A DNA stretch of 64,000 nt, from NCBI RefSeq assembly GCF_030690045.1, contig NZ_JAUYHK010000022.1:62001-126000 (forward strand), read 5' to 3'. Below, piece by piece: positions 27,153-35,573 of the stretch. Each line of letters starts with the position of its first letter. Position 1 is the first letter of the stretch. This DNA is from Thalassospira sp. GTDB lineage: Bacteria; Pseudomonadota; Alphaproteobacteria; Rhodospirillales; Thalassospiraceae. The notes under the pieces are model-generated. The model was not told where the DNA came from, made no database searches, and saw nothing but the letters and a program-made list of their open reading frames with translations. A program made the translations under genes and the position numbers.

Positions 27153-27238
27153 TTCTATCAACCCATTGATTTTCTGTCTCTTTTTGTCGGGCAGCGGCGC
27201 GCAGGCAAAGTTTTTTTGCTTTTTTGACAAAATAGTTC

Positions 27239-27267
27239 TTGATTTGTTCTTTTTGCTGTGACATAAC
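27239..27267 (+). promoter_or_regulatory. Candidate sigma-70 promoter of element copy 2
   Basis: TTGATT (27239-27244), 17 bases, CATAAC (27262-27267). These are the same boxes and spacing as in copy 1, while the spacer sequence differs. Confidence 0.45.
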
Positions 27268-27300
27268 AGCAAAGTCAACGGGACAATTCCGCCCGGACCG

Positions 27301-27333
27301 AAACCCGCAAGGCTTGATGCCTTGCGGGTTTTT
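27301..27333 (+). terminator. Attenuator-like hairpin upstream of small ORF copy 2
   Basis: AAACCCGCAAGGC, a TTGAT loop and GCCTTGCGGGTTT, then further T. The stem is identical to copy 1 while the loop differs, which suggests that the pairing is maintained. Confidence 0.7.
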
Positions 27334-27356
27334 GCGTTTGGGCCAGAGGAAAGATA

Positions 27357-27461
27357 ATGATGATGCAGCGATACATAGACAGACAAGGCGGCGGGCCAGC
27401 TCGCAAGATTATGACCGGCGGGTGGAAAAGCCATTACGGTGGCATTGCGCGGGCGGTCTGA
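27357..27461 (+). CDS. 34-residue small ORF, copy 2 (unknown function)
   Basis: Three ATG codons in a row follow GAGGAAAG. The peptide has 34 residues with core ARKIMTGGWKSHYGGIAR and ends in TGA. Length and frame match copy 1 at 6628-6732. Codons 15, 17, 18, 22 and 28 differ synonymously. No family is recognised. The Gly/Arg/Lys-rich core could bind nucleic acid, but that is speculation. Confidence 0.5.
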   Translation: MMMQRYIDRQGGGPARKIMTGGWKSHYGGIARAV

Positions 27462-27499
27462 CCCGGCCATTTGTCAAGACACCCTAATTGCGTCTTGTC

Positions 27500-27799
27500 T
27501 ACGGCGTGCAAGGTGGCAATATTTCCTGACAGTTTCGGGCATGCCGGGGACCGTCAGCGGGCTTGCTGGCAAGGCTGGCAGAAGCCCGAAGTTTGTCCGG
27601 GTTCCGGGGTCGCAGCAATAGCGGGTTTTGGGCGGGGTTGCGTCTCTGCCGTCACAGCCGCGAAAGCGGGGAGCCGTCTTGTGGCGGGTCCGGTCGTCAG
27701 GCCGACAAAAGCCCGAGGTTTGTCCATGCTGTCGGGGCCGACCCGGTTTGCGTGGTCAGGACCGGAAAGACGGGTTTGGTGGGGGTGCCCCTGCTGAGG
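27500..27799. other. GC-rich repeat-derived intergenic DNA
   Basis: 300 bp between the element and the TPR-like gene, with no supported coding region. It carries the phrase GCAGAAGCCCGAAGT and a CCGCGAAAGCGGGGAGCC-type motif, relatives of which occur near 6120 and 6390 on the opposite strand. Confidence 0.5.
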
Positions 27800-28414
27800 T
27801 CAGGATTTTTTCTGGCTGGCATCGGTAAACGCCATGGCCAATGGCATCAGCAATGCTGCATCGGGCTTGCGTCCGGCCATCGTGCATAACTGGACATAAA
27901 ACCCGATCAATTTACCCAGCAGGACAAAGGCCGGGTCCTGTTTGCGCCCGGCGAAATCCTGCAAGACCTGCAAGGCATCGCCACAAGACGCAATCGCCTG
28001 TTGCAAATGCCCCGCCCCGGCCTGTGCGCGGGCCAGTGCACCCAGCGAATAGCCCAGATCCATCCGGATCGCATCTTGCTGCGTCCGGCTTGCCCCGGCC
28101 AGGCGCAATCTTCGGATCGTCACCGCCTCGCTGGCGGCGGCAATCGCCGCCTGCCAGTCTTCCTGATCGGCCAAAAGGGCCGACCGGTTATTCAGACAAT
28201 GCGAAAGCCCGGCCATCGCCGCATCGGGATGTATCGCATGGTGATGACGGAAAATTCCTTCAGCCTGATCAAACAGGGCAAGGGCCTCGTCCGCATCGGC
28301 TTTATCAAGGGCGGTTGCCATTTCCAGCACCAAATGCCCATGCGCCAGCGACCCCGCATCCGAGGCCTCGATTTCCCGAAGACGCGGCAAAAAAGCCGAC
28401 AATTTCGCAGACAT
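27800..28414 (-). CDS. TPR-like helical repeat protein (hypothetical)
   Basis: A 204-residue, soluble, Ala/Leu-rich protein whose helices read like tetratricopeptide repeats (DADEALALFDQAEGIFRHHH, DWQAAIAAASEAVTIRRLRL, AGHLQQAIASCGDALQVLQD). TPR folds mediate protein contacts. No partner is indicated by the neighbours. AAGGTGG lies upstream of the ATG at 28414. It is divergent from a membrane protein gene 122 bp away. Confidence 0.65.
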   Translation of the reverse strand: MSAKLSAFLPRLREIEASDAGSLAHGHLVLEMATALDKADADEALALFDQAEGIFRHHHAIHPDAAMAGLSHCLNNRSALLADQEDWQAAIAAASEAVTIRRLRLAGASRTQQDAIRMDLGYSLGALARAQAGAGHLQQAIASCGDALQVLQDFAGRKQDPAFVLLGKLIGFYVQLCTMAGRKPDAALLMPLAMAFTDASQKKS

Positions 28415-28536
28415 TCATGCCACCTTGTCAAAAACCGGCCCCGACAGACCGGTATCCTTATCAGACGCACCGCAAACAGACTTGTGAAAGCCGTTCACTC
28501 GGGGTTAGGGTGCGAACCTAGCTTAACCTGCCCGGA

Positions 28537-29127
28537 ATGACAGTCGCAATCATGATCATGACTTCGGAAACCCTGCGTGCGCTTTATGGAACATGGCGCA
28601 TCGCCCGTGGCGATGCCGGGGGCTTGGCCTTTTTTGACTATTCCATCCCGGCTTTCTGGCGGTCTTTTTTTGCCGCCGCCATTGTCTTTCCGGCTTTTTT
28701 CCTGTTGCGCTGGTCCGATATTGACGCTGCACAGGATGCCTTCCCGACCGGGCGCTATATGGTGGTGGAAACCATATCCTTTGTCATCAAATGGGTCGCC
28801 TTTCCGCTGGCGATGTTTCACATTGCCCCGATGATTGACCGCACATCGCGCTATATCGCCTTCATCACGATCTATAACTGGTCCAGCGTCCTGCAAATGG
28901 CGGTGTATCTGCTCGCCCTTTTGCTGGGCCTGTTGTTTCCGGGGCTGGGTGCGGGCGGATTTGTGATGATTGCCGTGATCGCCATGCTGGTTTATGGCGG
29001 CTATATCACCATGCTGGCCTTGTCCGTGCCGGTTTTGACCGCGGCGGCCATTGTGCTGTTTGATTTTTTGCTGTCGCTGACCATCACCGCGATTGGCATT
29101 CGGGTGGCACTTGGCAATTTCTTTTAA
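28537..29127 (+). CDS. Hydrophobic membrane protein of unknown function
   Basis: A 196-residue protein with about five membrane helices (for example FFAAAIVFPAFFLL, MAVYLLALLLGLLFPGLG, VPVLTAAAIVLFDFLLSLTIT) and no signal peptide. I do not recognise the family. The ATG at 28537 is taken as the start; ATGs at 28552 and 28558 are possible. It ends 30 bases before the hydroxyacid reductase gene, so the two may be co-transcribed. Confidence 0.65.
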   Translation: MTVAIMIMTSETLRALYGTWRIARGDAGGLAFFDYSIPAFWRSFFAAAIVFPAFFLLRWSDIDAAQDAFPTGRYMVVETISFVIKWVAFPLAMFHIAPMIDRTSRYIAFITIYNWSSVLQMAVYLLALLLGLLFPGLGAGGFVMIAVIAMLVYGGYITMLALSVPVLTAAAIVLFDFLLSLTITAIGIRVALGNFF

Positions 29128-29157
29128 AAAAATGAACGATCAGGGAGAAAACAGACA

Positions 29158-30120
29158 ATGAAACCGGTTCTTGCCATTACCCGCCGCCTGCCCGCCGATG
29201 TCGAAGCGCGGGCACGGGCCACATACGATGTCCGCCTTAACGAAGGCGATGCGCCGCTGTCACGCGATGATATTCTGGCGCTGTGTCAGGGGGCCGGGGC
29301 GGTTCTGGTGTCGGTCGGCGATCCGATTGACGCCCAATTCATTGCCGCCCTGCCCGATACAGTCGGCATTATCGCCAGCTTTTCGGTCGGCACCGATCAT
29401 ATTGATCTTGCGGCCTGTGCCGCCCGCAAGATCATTGTCGGCAATACCCCGGATGTCCTGACCGACGCCACCGCCGATATTGCCCTGTTGCTGATTTTGG
29501 GCGCAGCGCGACGTGCCAGCGAAGGCGAAGCCGAAATCCGCACCGCAAGCTGGAGCAGCTGGCGCCCCACCCACATGATGGGCACCCAGGTTTCAGGCAA
29601 AAAACTGGGGATTATCGGCATGGGCCGGATCGGGCAGGCCGTTGCCAAACGTGCGCGCGGTTTTGACATGGATATCCATTATTACAACCGCACCCGCCTG
29701 TCGGCCGATCTTGAATGTGGTGCAACCTTCCATGACAGCATTGACGGCCTTTTGCCCCATTGCCAGTTTCTGTCGCTGCATTGCCCGTCAACGGCCCAGA
29801 CCAAAGGCATGGTCGATGCCGGTTTCATTGCCAAATTGCCCGATGGAGCCATCCTTGTGAACACGGCACGCGGCGATATCGTCCGCGACGACGATCTGAT
29901 TGCGGCCCTGAAATCGGGCAAGCTGATGGCCGCCGGGCTGGATGTCTTTGCCGGTGAACCCAACATCAACCCGGCCTATCGCACCCTGCCCAATACGTTT
30001 TTGTTGCCGCATCTGGGATCGGCAACGATTGAAACCCGCAACGCCATGGGCTTTCGCGCCCTTGATAACCTCGATGCCTTTTTCGCCGGGAAAAAGGTGC
30101 CGTTTACGGTGTCGGCATAG
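29158..30120 (+). CDS. D-2-hydroxyacid dehydrogenase (glyoxylate/hydroxypyruvate reductase type)
   Basis: A 320-residue cytoplasmic enzyme of the D-isomer 2-hydroxyacid dehydrogenase family. The NAD(P)-binding glycine motif is GMGRIGQAVAKRA. The catalytic triad appears as Arg in NTARGDIV, Glu in DVFAGEP and His in LLPHLGSAT. SVGTDHIDLAAC is the substrate-domain signature. The overall pattern is closest to glyoxylate/hydroxypyruvate reductases (GyaR/GhrB). GGGAGAAAAC precedes the ATG at 29158. Confidence 0.88.
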   Translation: MKPVLAITRRLPADVEARARATYDVRLNEGDAPLSRDDILALCQGAGAVLVSVGDPIDAQFIAALPDTVGIIASFSVGTDHIDLAACAARKIIVGNTPDVLTDATADIALLLILGAARRASEGEAEIRTASWSSWRPTHMMGTQVSGKKLGIIGMGRIGQAVAKRARGFDMDIHYYNRTRLSADLECGATFHDSIDGLLPHCQFLSLHCPSTAQTKGMVDAGFIAKLPDGAILVNTARGDIVRDDDLIAALKSGKLMAAGLDVFAGEPNINPAYRTLPNTFLLPHLGSATIETRNAMGFRALDNLDAFFAGKKVPFTVSA

Positions 30121-30143
30121 GAAAGAAACACACCTGAATTTCC

Positions 30144-32681
30144 TTACGGTGCATCGCCTGCCGGATCGGCGTCATTCTCGTCATCCCCGGCAGGCAGGAT
30201 GCAGGAAATTTCATGGCCGTCGCGGCTGATTTTCACCCGGCCGCCATGAATTTCCACCACAGCACGCACCATCGCCATGCCCAGCGCCCGCCGGGCCGAT
30301 GCCGGTTCGCCGTCGCGCAATCCTTCAAACAGCATCGGTTGCGGGGTTTCATCGGTCAGGCCGATGGTAATGTCGATATCCTCGCCGCGCCGACGTGCCA
30401 CCACCGACACCTCGCTGCCTTCGGGGGCGGTGCGCAACACATTGGTCACCAGAATAAACAGCGCCTGTTTCAAACGCCGCTCGTCCGCCACCATCCAGCC
30501 GATATTGCGCGAACAATACAGCCTGAGCGACACATTGAGTTCCGCCAGACGTGCCCGTGTCAGGGCTTCAAGACTGCGCAGCAACCGTCTGGGATCAACG
30601 GTATCGAGTTCCAGTGCCACCTGCCCCGATCCCAGTGTCGCCAGATCGCGCATGTCATCAACCAGCGCCAGCATGCTTTGCGCCTCGGCCCGGATGGTTT
30701 CGACCGATTGCGCGACATTGCCATGCAGATGCGGGATCAGGCGGTCTGCCTCGCCATTGATATGATCCAGCGGCCGGGTCAGTTCCCGCGACACGGTGGA
30801 AATAAAATCCGATTTCATCTGATCGGCGGTGCGCAGCGCCTCGTTACGTTCGCGCAGGGCCCGTTCGACCCGGATGGTATCGGTGACATCGCTGTATGAC
30901 ATCATCACCGCCCCGTCGGGCAATGGCACAATGGCAAAATCCACAATGCTGTTATCGGCGCGTTCAATCCGGCCCGACATCGGTTCATGATTGGTGATGC
31001 GCGCCACCATCCGGCTTTTGAAACGGTCCCAGTCATCCCGCGCCATCCAGAATTTTTTGGCGTTTTCAATCACATCGGACAGATGCGGTGCCGATGACAG
31101 GAAAACATCATCCAGTTCCCACAAATCGGCAAAGCCATGATTATACAGCCGCAACCGGCCATCGCCGCTGATCACGCCCACCGCTTCATGCAGGTTTTCC
31201 AGTGTTTCACGCTGCACCGCAATCAGGGTGTTGTAACTGCTTTCCAGAACCAGCTTGTCGGTGACATCTTCATAGGCATACATCAGCCCGCCAAACGGAT
31301 GGGGCGAGATAAAGCGCCGCAAGGTCATGCCATTGGGCAGATGCAGCAAATCTTCCTCGGGCTTGATCAGATCAATGAACCGCTGGTTTTCCTGATCGCG
31401 GAACTGGCCAAAATCGGTGACTTCGGGCAATTTGCGTTCATCGCGCAACCGCCGCAACACATCATCAAGGGCGGGTTCCGCCCATAACCAGTCCTCGTCC
31501 AGCCCCCATAGCGACGCATAGGCGGCGTTAAAGAAAATCAGCCGCTTGTCCCCGCCAAAAATTGCAATCGCCGTGCCCAGATTTTCCAGAACCCCGGCAT
31601 GGGCGCGGATATGGCGCGACAAATCGGCCTGCAAATCCTCGATCGCGGTGCAATCAATGGCAAAGCCGATCATGCTGCCGGTGTCGCCATCGGGGCCCAG
31701 CGGGCGTTCGGTAATCCGCAATAATTTGCGGTCGCCCGCCACCACAATATGATAATCGCGGGTCATCGCCTCGCCACTGCGCAGGGCGGCGGCGGCCAGG
31801 GCCCGGCCCTGATCGGGAATAACCCCGATGCCCAGTTCGACCGCCCCACTGATCACCTCGGCAATCGTTGTGGCCTCCACCGATTCGACATAGGCATCAT
31901 TGCAATCAATCAGCCGCAAATCGCCATCGCGCCGCCACACCGGAAACGGCAGACTGTCGATTAACAGCCGCAACCCCTGCGCCTCGCGCCGCAGGACGGC
32001 GGTATCGCCCGCATGATGTTCGCGTTCGCGCGTATGACGGGTTTCATCGCGAAACCACAAGGCATGGGCCAGAACCGTACTTTTGCGATCCTTGCGCGCC
32101 GCCCCGCCCATCACATGAAATTTGCGGCCATCCAGCGTCGCAATCCAGATTTCAAACCGTTCATGCCCGGATTTCAGGCCTCGCACCCGGTCTTTCAGGG
32201 CTTTGGCATCTTCGTCGCGCAATTGTTCCAGAAGATCGGGAAAGCGCGACTCCGCCGTCAGGTTAAAGGCCCGCAGCAAAGACGGGCTGGCCCCCTCGGC
32301 AAAGCCCTTGTGGCTCCAATAATACACCGGGTCCGGCCCGGCATGGAATAACTGGGTAAATTGCGCGGCCAGATCGCCCAGACGCGATTCATGCTGTTCG
32401 GCTTCGTCCAGATGACGGCGCATCCGGATTGATAACCGCCAGCCAATTGCCCCTGCAATCACCGCCCCGCCAAAGGCCGCAATCCCGATCACCAGCCATT
32501 CCCGGTTGCCCAGCCCGGCCAGAACCGACATCAACCCGCCACTTTCGCCCGTCATGCCTTGTGCCGCTGCCGGGAATGCCGCCAACATCACAATTGGCAT
32601 CACGACAAACATGGCGGCGCGCCGCCAGAAGGATCGGGCGGGCAGAATACAGTTCCGGAATATGGACAAAACCCCTGTCAC
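30144..32681 (-). CDS. DivL-like PAS histidine pseudokinase
   Basis: An 845-residue membrane sensor with two N-terminal hydrophobic segments (about residues 22-42 and 63-82), several PAS domains (about 100-600, seen as DGAVMMSYSDVTD and DGDTGSMIGFAIDCTAIEDL) and a kinase-like C-terminus. The dimerisation motif reads MKSDFISTVSRELTRPL. Arg632 stands where the phospho-accepting His should be, and RTP is replaced by TRP. The ATPase N box (LVTNVLRTAP) is weak and no clear G boxes follow. This matches DivL-type proteins, which lack the His and act allosterically on cell-cycle kinases. In relatives such a gene lies beside ahcY and tsaE; here ahcY is 5 kb away. The GTG start at 32681 has no good ribosome site. 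Confidence 0.8.
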   Translation of the reverse strand: MTGVLSIFRNCILPARSFWRRAAMFVVMPIVMLAAFPAAAQGMTGESGGLMSVLAGLGNREWLVIGIAAFGGAVIAGAIGWRLSIRMRRHLDEAEQHESRLGDLAAQFTQLFHAGPDPVYYWSHKGFAEGASPSLLRAFNLTAESRFPDLLEQLRDEDAKALKDRVRGLKSGHERFEIWIATLDGRKFHVMGGAARKDRKSTVLAHALWFRDETRHTREREHHAGDTAVLRREAQGLRLLIDSLPFPVWRRDGDLRLIDCNDAYVESVEATTIAEVISGAVELGIGVIPDQGRALAAAALRSGEAMTRDYHIVVAGDRKLLRITERPLGPDGDTGSMIGFAIDCTAIEDLQADLSRHIRAHAGVLENLGTAIAIFGGDKRLIFFNAAYASLWGLDEDWLWAEPALDDVLRRLRDERKLPEVTDFGQFRDQENQRFIDLIKPEEDLLHLPNGMTLRRFISPHPFGGLMYAYEDVTDKLVLESSYNTLIAVQRETLENLHEAVGVISGDGRLRLYNHGFADLWELDDVFLSSAPHLSDVIENAKKFWMARDDWDRFKSRMVARITNHEPMSGRIERADNSIVDFAIVPLPDGAVMMSYSDVTDTIRVERALRERNEALRTADQMKSDFISTVSRELTRPLDHINGEADRLIPHLHGNVAQSVETIRAEAQSMLALVDDMRDLATLGSGQVALELDTVDPRRLLRSLEALTRARLAELNVSLRLYCSRNIGWMVADERRLKQALFILVTNVLRTAPEGSEVSVVARRRGEDIDITIGLTDETPQPMLFEGLRDGEPASARRALGMAMVRAVVEIHGGRVKISRDGHEISCILPAGDDENDADPAGDAP

Positions 32682-32856
32682 CAGCTAGCAACCATTTGCA
32701 AAATTATGTTTTTTCCGCGCCACCCGCGCGATTTTTCAGGGCGCTACGCCCCGTCAGTTTCGATGATTTCAAGAAAATCCGCAATGACATAAGGCCTGAA
32801 TCGGGCTATGTCTGCCGATATATGACCCTTTTAAGAAGCAACCCGGTTTTACGAAA

Positions 32857-34107
32857 ATGAGTGCAAAACCGCAGATGGACCTTTTTAGCGCGCCGCCGGA
32901 AAAAAAACCGGCCCCGTCCGTCCGCATCTCTGCGCCTGCACCCCTGCCGCAACCGGCCCGAAGCGATTTGTTCGACAGTGATTTTAACGCCGACGACATT
33001 CGCGAATGGAATCAGCTTTTCCCCACGGCGCCGCAATACAGCTATCATTTCAAGCGGGCGCAAATCGGATCGGCCTTTGACCGGCCTTTGCACAAAAAAC
33101 TGGTGGCTTCGCGCGCCTTTGAACGGCTGCGCGACATCTCGTTTCTGGGGGCCATCGATTATCTGTTTCATCCCAACGGCAAACCGGCCAATATCCGCCA
33201 TTCGCGCTATGATCACAGCATCGGGGTCGCCCTGCTGTCGCAACATTATTGTCGCCTGAACGGGCTCGATGAAGCCGACCGCGATCTTTTGGGGGCGGCG
33301 GCCCTGTTGCATGATATCGGTCATGGCCCGTTTTCCCATACCCTGGAACCGGAATTTGCCCGGCGTTTTAACCTCAATCATCATCAACTGACCGAAAAAA
33401 TCATCACCGGTGCGGTTGATCTGGATTTGTCTGTCCGGCATTTACTGGAAAAACATGATGTCGATCCGATGGCGGTGATTGCCCTGCTGGCGAAAAAATC
33501 GGACCATCCGCATGCGGCCCTGTTTTCCGGCCCGGTCAATATCGATACGCTTGAAGGCATCAGCCGCACCAAAACCTATATCCATCCCCATCATGTCCAT
33601 TGTCATCCGCGTTTGTTGCTCGAAGCGGCGGTCAAACTGGATGCAGAATCGCTCAAACGGCTGGATAAATTCTGGCAGCTGAAAGAAGACATCTATCGCA
33701 ATTTCATTTTTGGTCCGATGTGCTTTGCCACCGATCATCTGTGCCGCGAATTTGTCGTCAAAAATGCGCCGGATTTTGCCGCACGGGATTTTTTGCTGGG
33801 CGAACCGGCCTTTTTGCGCACCCATCCGGCCTTTCGCAAATTCCTGTTCAGCCTGAAAAACCGCATCGAACTTGAAGGTGTCGCCGATGTCGTCGATGCC
33901 GAAGGGATCCGCATCACCGATGCCGCCCCGGATGCCCACACCACCAAAGTCCCCAAACGCGAATTCAATATCGACGCCACCGCCCCCGTCACCTGCTTTG
34001 CCGATTTGTCCAGACGCTATTACGAAGAAAAAAACAGCTTTCTGCGCCGGGTGGGCAACCTTGCCGATCCTGCCCAGCAGGCCGCCGCCGCCAGTTTGTT
34101 TGACTAG
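32857..34107 (+). CDS. HD-domain phosphohydrolase (dNTPase/SAMHD1-like)
   Basis: A 416-residue protein with the HD metal motif in order: H115/H120 (RHSRYDHSIGVA), H152-D153 (ALLHDIGHGPFSH), and a downstream Asp in GPVNIDTLEGI. The first 45 residues are a Pro/Ala-rich tail. The layout resembles SAMHD1/dGTPase-type hydrolases acting on nucleotides. The next gene, a Pol-beta-type nucleotidyltransferase, starts seven bases after the stop, so the two are surely co-expressed. The pair suggests a make-and-remove nucleotide modification or signal, but the substrate is unknown. Confidence 0.85.
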   Translation: MSAKPQMDLFSAPPEKKPAPSVRISAPAPLPQPARSDLFDSDFNADDIREWNQLFPTAPQYSYHFKRAQIGSAFDRPLHKKLVASRAFERLRDISFLGAIDYLFHPNGKPANIRHSRYDHSIGVALLSQHYCRLNGLDEADRDLLGAAALLHDIGHGPFSHTLEPEFARRFNLNHHQLTEKIITGAVDLDLSVRHLLEKHDVDPMAVIALLAKKSDHPHAALFSGPVNIDTLEGISRTKTYIHPHHVHCHPRLLLEAAVKLDAESLKRLDKFWQLKEDIYRNFIFGPMCFATDHLCREFVVKNAPDFAARDFLLGEPAFLRTHPAFRKFLFSLKNRIELEGVADVVDAEGIRITDAAPDAHTTKVPKREFNIDATAPVTCFADLSRRYYEEKNSFLRRVGNLADPAQQAAAASLFD

Positions 34108-34114
34108 GATCAGG

Positions 34115-35053
34115 GTGCCCGTGCTGCCAGCAACCATCACCGAAAATCAGGCCTATTCCGCCGCCCGCCTTGCCGAAATGCGCGATGCCCTTGCACGGCA
34201 TTTGCATGGCGGGGCGTTTTGCGTGGTGGTGACCGGATCATTCGGCCGGCACGAGGCATCGGACCAGTCCGATCTGGATTATTTCCTGATCGGGCGCGAG
34301 GCCGACCGCAACCTTGCCCCTTACCGGGATGTTGCCGATATTCTGGGCGCGGCGGTTGCCAAAAAACCGGCCGCCAACGGGCCGTTTTCATCCTATGTCC
34401 CGGCCGAGGAACTGGTCAATCGCATCGGACTTGATGGCGATACCAATTCGATCACGACGCGCCGCCTGCTGTTTTTGCTGGAATGTGAATGGCTGTATAA
34501 TGAAAACGGCAAACGGGCCTTTTTTGATCAGCTGATCGCCAATTATGTCACCGATACCGTCACCAGCGATTCCATTGCCCGGTTTCTGGTCAATGACGTG
34601 ATCCGCTATTACCGCACCATCAGCGTCGATTTTGAAATCAAAACCCGCGAAGGCCATGCCAAGGCCTGGGCACCACGGCGCCTGAAACTGGTTTTTTCAC
34701 GGAAGATGCTGTATTTCGGCGGCATTATTGCGGCGGCAGAAACTGCTGGCCTTGATTATGTTGGCAAACGTGCAAAATTGTCGCAATTACTGCAATTGCC
34801 ACCGATTGACCGTTTGCAGGCCGTCTTTGGCCCCCGCTGCCTTGCGGCCCTTGATCTTTACGATCATTTTCTGGCCCAGCTTAATGACCCCGAGACCCGC
34901 ACCCGACTGGAAAAAATCGACCCCAATGACCGGCATCACCCGGAAATGCGGTCGCTTCTGGATAACGGCAAACAGTTTTCCCGCGAACTGATCGCACTGC
35001 TCAATCATCGCTACGCCCCGGATCATCCGATCCATGAAGCATTGTTGATGTGA
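34115..35053 (+). CDS. Pol-beta-type nucleotidyltransferase
   Basis: A 312-residue protein. The nucleotidyltransferase motif GSFGRHEASDQSDLDYFLIG (residues 41-60) shows the GS pair and the two metal aspartates D53 and D55. A third carboxylate could be in ISVDFEIK. The C-terminal half is helical. I start it at GTG 34115, where AGGA lies five bases upstream; GTG 34121 is possible. It belongs to the broad family that adds NMP to proteins, RNA or small molecules. The tight link with the HD hydrolase gene is the only clue to function. Confidence 0.8.
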   Translation: MPVLPATITENQAYSAARLAEMRDALARHLHGGAFCVVVTGSFGRHEASDQSDLDYFLIGREADRNLAPYRDVADILGAAVAKKPAANGPFSSYVPAEELVNRIGLDGDTNSITTRRLLFLLECEWLYNENGKRAFFDQLIANYVTDTVTSDSIARFLVNDVIRYYRTISVDFEIKTREGHAKAWAPRRLKLVFSRKMLYFGGIIAAAETAGLDYVGKRAKLSQLLQLPPIDRLQAVFGPRCLAALDLYDHFLAQLNDPETRTRLEKIDPNDRHHPEMRSLLDNGKQFSRELIALLNHRYAPDHPIHEALLM

Positions 35054-35095
35054 AGATACGGCCCCTTTCCGGTCAGAGAGAAAGCGAATCTTTCT

Positions 35096-35449
35096 TCAGA
35101 TATTTGCACGAATAGCTTTCAGGCGATGCCCGACCGCAACAATAGCATCAAGTGCGGGTATCAGTTCGGCCCCCAGCGGGGTCAATTCATATTCGGTCGA
35201 AGGCGGTGATGTGCGCCGGACATGACGAACCAGAATCCCCCTTTTTTGAAGTTCCGACAGACGGGCTGAAAGCACCTTGGCCGAGATCGGCGGTATGTCG
35301 GCACGCAATTCACTGAAACGCCGGGGACCGGCGCGAAGCGACCAGATGACGTTCGGAGCCCAGGCACCGGTAATGACCGACATGCATTCGGTCAACATGC
35401 AGGGTTGCGGGGGTTGTGGGCTTTTATTGTGGGTCATTTTGAGGGGCAT
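35096..35449 (-). CDS. HxlR-family transcriptional regulator
   Basis: A 117-residue winged-helix protein with the HxlR signature (CMLTECMSVITGAWAPNVIWSL, RRFSELRADIPPISAKVLSARLSEL). The paired cysteines Cys18 and Cys23 could make it thiol- or electrophile-responsive. It is divergent from a GST operon, and GTTACC/GGTAAC half-sites fill the shared promoter region. The start may also be the ATG at 35437. Confidence 0.88.
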   Translation of the reverse strand: MPLKMTHNKSPQPPQPCMLTECMSVITGAWAPNVIWSLRAGPRRFSELRADIPPISAKVLSARLSELQKRGILVRHVRRTSPPSTEYELTPLGAELIPALDAIVAVGHRLKAIRANI

Positions 35450-35454
35450 GGCGC

Positions 35455-35505
35455 GTTACCAGGTTACTGTCAGGTAATCCATTTTCATTGGTAACCATTG
35501 GTTAC
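35455..35505. promoter_or_regulatory. Cluster of GTTAC/GTAAC half-sites (HxlR operator candidate)
   Basis: GTTACC (35455-35460), GGTTAC (35462-35467), GGTAAT (35472-35477), GGTAACC (35490-35496) and GGTTAC (35500-35505) lie within 51 bp between the divergent hxlR and GST genes. Inverted half-sites of this kind are expected for dimeric HxlR repressors. Confidence 0.5.
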
Positions 35506-35573
35506 TTTGTTGTCAATGTAAACTGTCCCTGCCATTTTGACACTTTACCAATCCAGACAAAATGAGAAATCCA

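Larger units (their letters stand above)
27234..27499 (+). repeat. Dispersed ~267-bp element, copy 2
   Basis: The plus-strand counterpart of the minus-strand element at 6590-6857, with the same order of promoter hexamers, 13-pair hairpin, ribosome site, 34-codon ORF and 3' tail. Downstream, the flank at about 27540-27620 is also related to DNA on the same side of copy 1, so the duplicated unit may once have been longer. Confidence 0.75.
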
